Shown here: positions 14,001-29,000 of the stretch, piece after piece
Numbering within the stretch: the stretch's first letter is position 1
Layout of the letters: each line of letters opens with the position of its first letter
Source: Mimachlamys varia
Taxonomy: Eukaryota > Mollusca > Bivalvia > Pectinida > Pectinidae
Direction of reading: 5' to 3'
NCBI GenBank assembly: GCA_947623455.1
Contig: OX392529.1
Location: 2,232,001-2,296,000 of the forward strand
Length of the DNA: 64,000 nucleotides
Position numbers and translations under genes: made by a program
Notes under the pieces: generated by a model
Seen by the model: only the letters and a program-made list of their open reading frames with translations
What the model was told of the DNA's origin: nothing
Databases searched by the model: none

Positions 14001-17000
14001 ATACTGTAGGAGACAACAAAACATCATCACCATACTGTAAGAGACAACAAAACATCATCATCACCATACTGTAAGAGACAACAAAACAACATCACCATAC
14101 TGTAAGAGACATCAAAACAACATCACCACCATACTGTAAGAGACAACAAAACAACAACATCACCATACTGTAAGATACAACAAAACATCATCACCATACT
14201 GTAGGAGACAACAAAACAACATCATCACCATACTGTAGGAGACAACAAAACATCATCATCACCATACTGTAAGAGACAACAAAACAACATCATCACCATA
14301 CTGTAAGAGACAACAAAACATCATCACCATACTGTAGGAGACAACAAAACAACATCATCACCATACTGTAAGAGACAACAAAACAACATCATCACTATAC
14401 TGTAAGAGACAACAAAACAACATCATCACCATACTGTAGGAGACAACAAAACAACATCATCACCATACTGTAAGAGACAACAAAACAACATCATCACCAT
14501 ACTGTAAGAGACAACAAAACAACATCATCACCATACTGTAGGAGACAACAAAACATCATCACCATACTGTAGGAGACAACAAAACATCATCACCATACCG
14601 TAGGAGACAATAAAACATCATCACCATACTGTAAGAGACAACAAAACATCATCACCATACTGTAAGAGACAACAAAACAACATCACCATACTGTAGGAGA
14701 CAACAAAACAACATCACCATACTGTAAGACACAACAAAACATCATCACCATACTGTAAGAGACAACAAAACATCATCACCATACTGTAAGAGACAACAAA
14801 ACATCATCACCATACTGTAGGAGACAACAAAACAACATCATCACCATACTGTAAGAGACAACAAACCATCATCACCATACTGTAGGAGACAACAAAACAT
14901 CATCACCATACTGTAGGAGACAACAAAACATCATCATCACCATACTGTAAGAGACAACAAAACAACATCATCACCATACTGTAAGAGACAACAAAACATC
15001 ATCACCATACTGTAAGAGACAACAAAACAACATCATCACCATACTGTAAGAGACAACAAAACAACATCATCACCATACTGTAAGAGACAACAAAACAACA
15101 TCATCACCATACTGTAAGAGACAACAAAACAACATCATCACCATACTGTAGGAGACAACAAAACATCATCACCATACTGTAAGAGACAACAAAACATCAT
15201 CACCACCATACTGTAGGAGACAACAAAACATCATCACCATACTGTAGGAGACAACAAAACAACATCATCACCATACTGTAAGAGACAACAAACCATCATC
15301 ACCATACTGTAGGAGACAACAAAACATCATCACCATACTGTAAGAGACAACAAAACAACATCACCATACTGTAGGAGACAACAAAACCTCATCACCATAC
15401 TGTAAGAGACAACAAAACAACATCACCACCATACTGTAAGAGACAACAAAACAACATCATCACCATACTGTAAGAGACAACAAACCATCATCACCATACT
15501 GTAGGAGACAACAAAACATCATCACCATACTGTAGGAGACAACAAAACATCATCATCACCATACTGTAAGAGACAACAAAACAACATCATCACCATACTG
15601 TAGGAGACAACAAAACAACATCACCATACTGTAGGAGACAACAAAACATCATCACCATACTGTAGGAGACAACAAAACATCATCACCATACTGTAGGAGA
15701 CAACAAAACAACATCATCACCATACTGTAAGAGACAACAAACCATCATCACCATACTGTAGGAGACAACAAAACATCATCACCATACTGTAAGAGACAAC
15801 AAAACAACATCACCATACTGTAGGAGACAACAAAACATCATCACCATACTGTAAGAGACAACAAAACAACATCACCACCATACTGTAAGAGACAACAAAA
15901 CATCATCACCATACTGTAAGAGACAACAAAACAACATCACCATACTGTAAGAGACATCAAACCAACATCACCACCATACTGTAAGAGACAACAAAACAGC
16001 ATCACCACCATACTGTAAGAGACAACAAAACAACATCATCACCATACTGTAGGATACAACAAAACAACATCACCATACTGTAAGAGACAACAAAACATCA
16101 TCACCATACTGTAGGATACAACAAAACAACATCATCACCATACTGTAGGAGACAACAAAACAACATCATCACCATACTGTAGGAGACAACAAAACAACAT
16201 CATCACCATACTGTAGGAGACAACAAAACATCATCATCACCATACTGTAGGAGACAACAAAACATCATCACCATACCGTAGGATACAACAAAACAACATC
16301 ATCACCATACTGTAAGAGACAACAAAACAGAATCATCACCATACTGTAAGAGACAACAAAACAACATCATCACCATACTGTAGGAGACAACAAAACAACA
16401 TCATCACCATACTGTAAGAGACAACAAAACAACATCATCACCATACTGTAGGAGACAACAAAACAACAACATCACCATACTGTAAGAGACAACAAAACAA
16501 CATCATCACCATACTGTAGTAGACAACAAAACAACATCATCACCATACTGTAAGAGACAACAAAACAGAATCATCACCATACTGTAAGAGACAACAAAAC
16601 AACATCATCACCATACTGTAGGAGACAACAAAACATCATCACCATACTGTAGGAGACAACAAAACATCATCACCATACCGTAGGAGACAATAAAACATCA
16701 TCACCATACTGTAAGAGACAACAAAACATCATCACCATACTGTAAGAGACAACAAAACAACATCACCATACTGTAAGAGACAACAAAACAACATCATCAC
16801 CATACTGTAAGAGACATCAAAACAACATCACCATACTGTAGGAGACAACAAAACATCATCACCATACCGTAGGAGACAACAAAACATCATCATCACCATA
16901 CTGTAAGAGACAACAAAACAACATCATCACCATACTGTAAGAGACAACAAAACAACATCACCATACTGTAGGAGACAACAAAACATCATCATCACCATAC

Positions 17001-20000
17001 TGTAAGAGACAACAAAACATCATCACCATACTGTAGGAGACAACAAAACATCATCACCATACTGTAAGAGACAACAAAACAACATCACCACCATACTGTA
17101 AGAGACAACAAAACAACATCACCATACTGTAAGAGACATCAAAACAACATCACCACCATACTGTAAGAGACAACAAAACAACAACATCACCATACTGTAA
17201 GATACAACAAAACATCATCATCACCATACTGTAGGAGACAACAAAACAACATCACCAAACTGTAAGAGACAACAAAACAACATCACCATACTGTAGGAGA
17301 CAACAAAACATCATCACCATACTGTAAGAGACAACAAAACATCATCACCATACTGTAAGAGACAACAAAACAACATCACCATACTGTAAGAGACAACAAA
17401 ACAACATCACCACCATACTGTAAGACACAACAAAACATCATCACCATACTGTAGTAGACAACAAAACATCATCACCACCATACTGTAAGAGACAACAAAA
17501 CATCATCATCACCATACTGTAAGAGACAACAAAACAACATCATCACCATACTGTAAGAGACAACAAAACAACATCATCACCATACTGTAGGAGACAACAA
17601 AACAACATCATCACCATACTGTAGGAGACAACAAAACATCATCATCACCAAACTGTAAGAGACAACAAAACAACATCATCACCATACTGTAGGAGACAAC
17701 AAAACAACATCATCACCATACTGTAAGAGACAACAAAACAACATCATCACCATACTGTAAGAGACAACAAAACAACATCATCACCATACTGTAGGAGACA
17801 ACAAAACATCATCACCATACTGTAGGAGACAACAAAACATCATCACCATACCGTAGGAGACAATAAAACATCATCACCATACTGTAAGAGACAACAAAAC
17901 ATCATCACCATACTGTAAGAGACAACAAAACATCATCACCATACTGTAGGAGACAACAAAACATCATCACCATACTGTAGGAGACAACAAAACATCATCA
18001 TCACCATACTGTAAGAGACAACAAAACATCATCACCATACTGTAGTAGACAACAAAACATCATCATCACCATACTGTAAGAGACAACAAAACATCATCAC
18101 CATACTGTAGGAGACAACAAAACAGCATCATCACCATACTGTAAGAGACAACAAAACATCATCACCATACTGTAGGAGACAACAAAACAACATCATCACC
18201 ATACTGTAGGAGACAACAAAACATCATCACCATACTGTAAGAGACAACAAAACAACATCACCATACTGTAGGAGACAACAAAACATCATCACCATACCGT
18301 AGGAGACAACAAAACAACATCATCACCATACTGTAAGAGACAACAAAACATCATCACCATACTGTAAGAGACAACAAAACATCATCACCATACTGTAGGA
18401 GACAACAAAACAACATCATCACCATACTGTAAGAGACAACAAACCATCATCACCATACTGTAAGAGACAACAAAACATCATCATCACCATACTGTAGGAG
18501 ACAACAAAACATCATCATCACCATACTGTAGGAGACAACAAAACAACATCACCATACTGTAGGAGACAACAAAACATCATCACCATACTGTAGGAGACAA
18601 CAAAACATCATCATCACCATACTGTAAGAGACAACAAAACAACATCATCACCATACTGTAAAAGACAACAAAACATCATCACCATACTGTAGGAGACAAC
18701 AAAACAACATCATCACCATACTGTAAGAGACAACAAACCATCATCACCATACTGTAAGAGACAACAAACCAACATCACCATACTGTAGGAGACAACAAAA
18801 CAACATCATCACCATACTGTAGGAGACAACAAAACAACATCACCATACCGTAGGAGACAACAAAACAACATCATCACCATACTGTAAGAGACAACAAAAC
18901 AACATCATCATACTGTAAGAGACAACAAAACAACATCATCATACTGTAAGAGGCAACAAAACAACATCATCACCATACTGTAGGAGACAACAAAACAGCA
19001 TCACCATACTGTAAGAGACAACAACACATCATCATCACCATACTGTAAGAGACAACAAAACAACATCATCACCATACTGTAAGAGACAACAAAACAACAT
19101 CATCACCATACTGTAGGAGACAACAAAACAACATCATCACCATACTGTAGGAGACAACAAAACATCATCATCACCAAACTGTAAGAGACAACAAAACAAC
19201 ATCATCACCATACTGTAGGAGACAACAAAACAACATCATCACCATACTGTAAGAGACAACAAAACAACATCATCACCATACTGTAAGAGACAACAAAACA
19301 ACATCATCACCATACTGTAGGAGACAACAAAACATCATCACCATACTGTAGGAGACAACAAAACATCATCACCATACCGTAGGAGACAATAAAACATCAT
19401 CACCATACTGTAAGAGACAACAAAACATCATCACCATACTGTAAGAGACAACAAAACATCATCACCATACTGTAGGAGACAACAAAACATCATCACCATA
19501 CTGTAGGAGACAACAAAACATCATCATCACCATACTGTAAGAGACAACAAAACATCATCACCATACTGTAGTAGACAACAAAACATCATCATCACCATAC
19601 TGTAAGAGACAACAAAACATCATCACCATACTGTAGGAGACAACAAAACAGCATCATCACCATACTGTAAGAGACAACAAAACATCATCACCATACTGTA
19701 GGAGACAACAAAACAACATCATCACCATACTGTAGGAGACAACAAAACATCATCACCATACTGTAAGAGACAACAAAACAACATCACCATACTGTAGGAG
19801 ACAACAAAACATCATCACCATACCGTAGGAGACAACAAAACAACATCATCACCATACTGTAAGAGACAACAAAACATCATCACCATACTGTAAGAGACAA
19901 CAAAACATCATCACCATACTGTAGGAGACAACAAAACAACATCATCACCATACTGTAAGAGACAACAAACCATCATCACCATACTGTAAGAGACAACAAA

Positions 20001-23000
20001 ACATCATCATCACCATACTGTAGGAGACAACAAAACATCATCATCACCATACTGTAGGAGACAACAAAACAACATCACCATACTGTAGGAGACAACAAAA
20101 CATCATCACCATACTGTAGGAGACAACAAAACATCATCATCACCATACTGTAAGAGACAACAAAACAACATCATCACCATACTGTAAAAGACAACAAAAC
20201 ATCATCACCATACTGTAGGAGACAACAAAACAACATCATCACCATACTGTAAGAGACAACAAACCATCATCACCATACTGTAAGAGACAACAAACCAACA
20301 TCACCATACTGTAGGAGACAACAAAACAACATCATCACCATACTGTAGGAGACAACAAAACAACATCACCATACCGTAGGAGACAACAAAACAACATCAT
20401 CACCATACTGTAAGAGACAACAAAACAACATCATCATACTGTAAGAGACAACAAAACAACATCATCATACTGTAAGAGGCAACAAAACAACATCATCACC
20501 ATACTGTAGGAGACAACAAAACAGCATCACCATACTGTAAGAGACAACAAAACATCATCACCATACTGTAAGAGACAACAAAACAACATCACCATACTGT
20601 AAGAGACAACAAAACAACATCACCATACTGTAAGAGACAACAAAACAACATCACCATACTGTAAGAGAAAACATAACATCATCATCACCATACTGTAAGA
20701 GACAACAAAACAACATCACCATACTGTAAGAGACAACAAAACAACATCACCATACTGTAAGAGACAACAACACATCATCATCACCATACTGTAAGAGACA
20801 ACAAAACATCATCACCATACCGTAGGAGACAACAAAACAACAACATCACCATACTGTAAGAGACAACAAAACAACATCACCATACTGTAAGAGACAACAA
20901 AACAACATCATCACTATACTGTAAGAGACAACAAAACAACATCACCATACTGTAAGAGACAACAACACATCATCATCACCATACTGTAAGAGACAACAAA
21001 ACATCATCACCATACCGTAGGAGACAACAAAACAACAACATCACCATACTGTAAAAGACAACAAAACAACATCACCATACTGTAAGAGACAACAAAACAA
21101 CATCATCACCATACTGTAAGAGACAACAAAACATCATCATCACCATACTGTAAGAGACAACAAAACAACATCACCATACTGTAAGAGACAACAAAACATC
21201 ATCACCATACTGTAAGTGACAACAAAACAACATCACCATACTGTAAGAGACAACAAAACAACATCACCATACTGTAAGAGACAACAAAACATCATCACCA
21301 TACTGTAAGAGACAACAAAACAACATCACCATACTGTAAGAGACAACAAAACATCATCACCATACTGTAAGAGACAACAAAACATCATCACCATACTGTA
21401 AGAGACAACAAAACAACATCACCATACTGTAAGAGACAACAGAACAACATCACCATACTGTAAGAGACAACAAAACATCATCACCATACTGTAAGAGACA
21501 ACAAAACAACATCACCATACTGTAAGAGACAACAAAACAACATCACCATACTGTAAGAGACAGCAAAACATCATCATCACCATACTGTAAGACACAACAA
21601 AACAACATCACCATACTGTAAGAGACAACAAAACATCATCACCATACTGTAAGAGACAACAAAACAACATCACCATACTGTAGGAGACAACAAAACATCA
21701 TCATCACCATACTGTAGGAGACAAACAAACAACATCTTCACCATACTGTAAGAGACAACAAAACATCATCACCATACTGTAAGAGACAACAAAACAACAT
21801 CACCATACTGTAAGAGACAACAAAACAACATCTTCACCATACTGTAAGAGACAACAAAACAACATCATCACCATACTGTAAGAGACAACAAAACATCATC
21901 ATCACCATACTGTAAGAGACAACAAAACAACATCACCATACTGTAAGAGACAACAAAACATCATCACCATACTGTAAGAGACAACAAAACAACATCATCA
22001 CCATACCGTAAGAGACAACAAAACATCATCACCATACCGTAAGAGACAACAAAACAACATCATCACCATACTGTAAGAGACAACAAAACAACATCACCAT
22101 ACTGTAAGAGACAACAAAACAACATCACCATACTGTAAGAGACAACAAAACATCATCACCATACTGTAAGAGACAACAAAACATCATCACCATACTGTAG
22201 GAGACAACAAAACAACATCACCATACTGTAAGAGACAACAAAACAACATCACCACCATACTGTAGGAGACAACAAAACAACATCATCACCATACTGTAAG
22301 AGACAACAAAACATCATCACAATACTGTAAGAGACAACAAAACATCATCACCATACTGTAAGAGGCAAAAAAACATCATCATCACCATACTGTAAGAGAC
22401 AACAAAACAACATCACCATACTGTAAGAGACAACAAAACAACATCACCATACTGTAAGAGACAACAAAACATCATCACCATACTGTAAGAGACAACAAAA
22501 CATCATCACCATACTGTAAGAGACAACAAAACATCATCACCATACTGTAAGACACAACAAAACAACATCACCACCATACTGTAAGACACAACAAAACAAC
22601 ATCATCACCATACTGTAAGACACAACAAAACAACATCACCACCATACTGTAAGAGACAACAAAACATCATCACCATACTGTAAGAGACAACAAAACATCA
22701 TCACCATACTGTAAGAGACAACAAAACAACATCACCATACTGTAAGAGACAACAAAACATCATCACCATACTGTAAGAGACAACAAAACATCATCACCAT
22801 ACTGTAAGAGACAACAAAACAACATCACCATACTGTAGGAGACAACAAAACAACATCACCATACTGTAAGAGACAACAAAACAACATCATCACCATACTG
22901 TAAGAGACAACAAAACAACATCACCATACTGTAAGAGAAAACATAACATCATCACCATACTGTAAGAGACAACAAAACAACATCACCATACTGTAAGAGA

Positions 23001-26000
23001 CAACAAAACAACATCACCATACTGTAAGAGAAAACATAACATCATCACCATACTGTAAGAGACAACAAAACAACATCACCATACTGTAAGAGACAACAAA
23101 ACAACATCACCATACTGTAGGAGACAACAAAACATCATCACCATACTGTAAGAGACAACAAAACAACATCACCATACTGTAAGAGACAACAAAACAGCAT
23201 CACCACCATACTGTAAGAGACAACAAAACAACAACATCACCATACTGTAAGAGACAACAAAACATCATCACCATACTGTAAGAGACAACAAAACAGCATC
23301 ACCACCATACTGTAAGAGACAACAAAACAACAACATCACCATACTGTAAGAGACAACAAACCATCATCACCATACTGTAAGAGAAAACATAACATCATCA
23401 CCATACTGTAAGAGACAACAAAACAACATCACCATACTGTAAGAGACAACAAAACAACATCACCATACTGTAAGAGACAACAAAACAGCATCACCACCAT
23501 ACTGTAAGAGACAACAAAACAACATCATCACCATACTGTAGGAGACAACAAAACAACATCATCACCATACTGTAGGAGACAACAAAACAACATCACCATA
23601 CTGTAAGAGACAACAAAACATCATCATCACTATACTGTAAGAGACAACAAAACAACAACATCACCATACTGTAAGAGAAAACATAACATCATCACCATAC
23701 TGTAAGAGACAACAAAACAGCATCACCACCATACTGTAAGAGAAAACATAACATCATCACCATACTGTAAGAGACAACAAAACAACATCACCATACTGTA
23801 AGAGACAACAAAACAACATCACCATACTGTAAGAGACAACAAAACAACATCATCACCATACTGTAAGAGAAAACATAACATCATCACCATACTGTAAGAG
23901 ACAACAAAACAGCATCACCACCATACTGTAAGAGAAAACATAACATCATCACCATACTGTAAGAGACAACAAAACAACATCACCATACTGTAAGAGACAA
24001 CAAAACAACATCACCATACTGTAAGAGACAACAAAACAACAACATCACCATACTGTAAGAGACAACAAAACAGCATCACCATACTGTAAGAGACAACAAA
24101 ACAGCATCACCATACTGTAAGAGACAACAAAACAACATCACCATACTGTAAGAGAAAACATAACATCATCATCACCATACTGTAAGAGACAACAAAACAA
24201 CATCACCATACTGTAAGAGACAACAAAACAACATCACCATACTGTAAGAGACAACAACACATCATCATCACCATACTGTAAGAGACAACAAAACATCATC
24301 ACCATACCGTAGGAGACAACAAAACAACAACATCACCATACTGTAAGAGACAACAAAACAACATCACCATACTGTAAGACACAACAAAACAACATCATCA
24401 CTATACTGTAAGAGACAACAAAACAACATCACCATACTGTAAGAGACAACAACACATCATCATCACCATACTGTAAGAGACAACAAAACATCATCACCAT
24501 ACCGTAGGAGACAACAAAACAACAACATCACCATACTGTAAGAGACAACAAAACAACATCACCATACTGTAAGAGACAACAAAACAACATCATCACCATA
24601 CTGTAAGAGACAACAAAACATCATCATCACCATACTGTAAGAGACAACAAAACAACATCACCATACTGTAAGAGACAACAAAACATCATCACCATACTGT
24701 AAGTGACAACAAAACAACATCACCATACTGTAAGAGACAACAAAACAACATCACCATACTGTAAGAGACAACAAAACATCATCACCATACTGTAAGAGAC
24801 AACAAAACAACATCACCATACTGTAAGAGACAACAAAACATCATCACCATACTGTAAGAGACAACAAAACATCATCACCATACTGTAAGAGACAACAAAA
24901 CAACATCACCATACTGTAAGAGACAACAGAACAACATCACCATACTGTAAGAGACAACAAAACATCATCACCATACTGTAAGAGACAACAAAACAACATC
25001 ACCATACTGTAAGAGACAACAAAACAACATCACCATACTGTAAGAGACAGCAAAACATCATCATCACCATACTGTAAGACACAACAAAACAACATCACCA
25101 TACTGTAAGAGACAACAAAACATCATCACCATACTGTAAGAGACAACAAAACAACATCACCATACTGTAGGAGACAACAAAACATCATCATCACCATACT
25201 GTAGGAGACAAACAAACAACATCTTCACCATACTGTAAGAGACAACAAAACATCATCACCATACTGTAAGAGACAACAAAACAACATCACCATACTGTAA
25301 GAGACAACAAAACAACATCTTCACCATACTGTAAGAGACAACAAAACAACATCATCACCATACTGTAAGAGACAACAAAACATCATCATCACCATACTGT
25401 AAGAGACAACAAAACAACATCACCATACTGTAAGAGACAACAAAACATCATCACCATACTGTAAGAGACAACAAAACAACATCATCACCATACCGTAAGA
25501 GACAACAAAACATCATCACCATACCGTAAGAGACAACAAAACAACATCATCACCATACTGTAAGAGACAACAAAACAACATCACCATACTGTAAGAGACA
25601 ACAAAACAACATCACCATACTGTAAGAGACAACAAAACATCATCACCATACTGTAAGAGACAACAAAACATCATCACCATACTGTAGGAGACAACAAAAC
25701 AACATCACCATACTGTAAGAGACAACAAAACAACATCACCACCATACTGTAGGAGACAACAAAACAACATCATCACCATACTGTAAGAGACAACAAAACA
25801 TCATCACAATACTGTAAGAGACAACAAAACATCATCACCATACTGTAAGAGGCAAAAAAACATCATCATCACCATACTGTAAGAGACAACAAAACAACAT
25901 CACCATACTGTAAGAGACAACAAAACAACATCACCATACTGTAAGAGACAACAAAACATCATCACCATACTGTAAGAGACAACAAAACATCATCACCATA

Positions 26001-29000
26001 CTGTAAGAGACAACAAAACATCATCACCATACTGTAAGACACAACAAAACAACATCACCACCATACTGTAAGACACAACAAAACAACATCATCACCATAC
26101 TGTAAGACACAACAAAACAACATCACCACCATACTGTAAGAGACAACAAAACATCATCACCATACTGTAAGAGACAACAAAACATCATCACCATACTGTA
26201 AGAGACAACAAAACAACATCACCATACTGTAAGAGACAACAAAACATCATCACCATACTGTAAGAGACAACAAAACATCATCACCATACTGTAAGAGACA
26301 ACAAAACAACATCACCATACTGTAGGAGACAACAAAACAACATCACCATACTGTAAGAGACAACAAAACAACATCATCACCATACTGTAAGAGACAACAA
26401 AACAACATCACCATACTGTAAGAGAAAACATAACATCATCACCATACTGTAAGAGACAACAAAACAACATCACCATACTGTAAGAGACAACAAAACAACA
26501 TCACCATACTGTAAGAGAAAACATAACATCATCACCATACTGTAAGAGACAACAAAACAACATCACCATACTGTAAGAGACAACAAAACAACATCACCAT
26601 ACTGTAGGAGACAACAAAACATCATCACCATACTGTAAGAGACAACAAAACAACATCACCATACTGTAAGAGACAACAAAACAGCATCACCACCATACTG
26701 TAAGAGACAACAAAACAACAACATCACCATACTGTAAGAGACAACAAAACATCATCACCATACTGTAAGAGACAACAAAACAGCATCACCACCATACTGT
26801 AAGAGACAACAAAACAACAACATCACCATACTGTAAGAGACAACAAACCATCATCACCATACTGTAAGAGAAAACATAACATCATCACCATACTGTAAGA
26901 GACAACAAAACAACATCACCATACTGTAAGAGACAACAAAACAACATCACCATACTGTAAGAGACAACAAAACAGCATCACCACCATACTGTAAGAGACA
27001 ACAAAACAACATCATCACCATACTGTAGGAGACAACAAAACAACATCATCACCATACTGTAGGAGACAACAAAACATCATCACCATACTGTAAGAGACAA
27101 CAAAACAACAACATCACCATACTGTAAGAGAAAACATAACATCATCACCATACTGTAAGAGACAACAAAACAGCATCACCACCATACTGTAAGAGAAAAC
27201 ATAACATCATCACCATACTGTAAGAGACAACAAAACAACATCACCATACTGTAAGAGACAACAAAACAACATCACCATACTGTAAGAGACAACAAAACAA
27301 CATCATCACCATACTGTAAGAGAAAACATAACATCATCACCATACTGTAAGAGACAACAAAACAGCATCACCACCATACTGTAAGAGAAAACATAACATC
27401 ATCACCATACTGTAAGAGACAACAAAACAACATCACCATACTGTAAGAGACAACAAAACAACATCACCATACTGTAAGAGACAACAAAACAACAACATCA
27501 CCATACTGTAAGAGACAACAAAACAGCAACATCACCATACTGTAAGAGACAACAAAACAGCATCATCACCATACTGTAGGAGACAACAAAACATCATCAT
27601 CATACTGTAAGAGACAACAAAACAGCATCACCATACTGTAAGAGACAACAAAACATCATCATCACCATACTGTAGGAGACAACAAAACAACATCACCATA
27701 CTGTAGGAGACAACAAAACATCATCACCATACTGTAAGAGACAACAAAACAACATCATCACCATACTGTAAGAGACAACAAAACATCATCACCATACTGT
27801 AGGAGACAACAAAACAACATCACCATACTGTAAGAGACAACAAAACATCATCACCATACTGTAAGAGACAACAAAACAACATCATCACCATACTGTAAGA
27901 GACAACAAAACATCATCACCATACTGTAGGAGACAACAAAACATCATCACCATACTGTAGGAGACAACAAAACATCATCACCATACTGTAAGAGACAACA
28001 AAACAACATCACCATACTGTAGGAGACAACAAATCATCATCACCATACTGTAGGAGACAACAAAACATCATCACCACCATACTGTAGTAGACAACAAAAC
28101 AGCATCACCATACTGTAAGAGACAACATAACAACATCATCACCATACTGTAGGAGACAACAAAACAACATCACCATACTGTAAGAGACAACAAAACATCA
28201 TCATCACCATACTGTAGGAGACAACAAAACAACATCATCACCATACTGTAGGAGACAACAAAACATCATCATCACCATACTGTAGGAGACAACAAAACAA
28301 CATCATCACCATACTGTAGGAGACAACAAAACAACATCACCATACTGTAGGAGACAACAAAACAACATCACCATACTGTAAGAGACAACAAAACAACATC
28401 ATCACCATACTGTTGGAGACTGTGTTATTACACCTAAAACTTACCTGAGCTGCCAGACAGGTCCTTGTGTTATATAAATACACCTAAGTCTTACCTGAGC
28501 TGCCAGACAGGCCCCTGTGTTATATAAATACACCTCAGGCTTACCTGAGCTACTAGAAAGGCCGGTGTTATTACCTGAGCTGCCAGACAGGCCCCTGTGT
28601 TATTACACCTTGGACTTACCTGAGCAGCCAGACAGGTCCCTGTGTTATATTATTACACCTAAGACTTACCTGAGTTACTAGAAAGGCCGGTGTTATTACC
28701 TGAACTGCCAGACAGGCCCCTGTGTTATATAATTACACCTAAGACTTACCTAAGCTGCCAGAAGGCCCCTGTGTTATATAATTACACCTAAGACTTACCT
28801 CAGCAGCCAGACAGGCCCCTGTGTTATTACACCTTGGACTTACCTGAGCTGCCAGACAGGCCCCTGTGTTATATAATTACACCTAAGACTTACCTGAGCT
28901 GCCAGACTGGCCCCTATGTTATATAAATACACCTAAGACTTACCTGAGCAGCCAGACAGGCCCATGTGCTATATAAATACACATAAGACTTACCTGAGAT

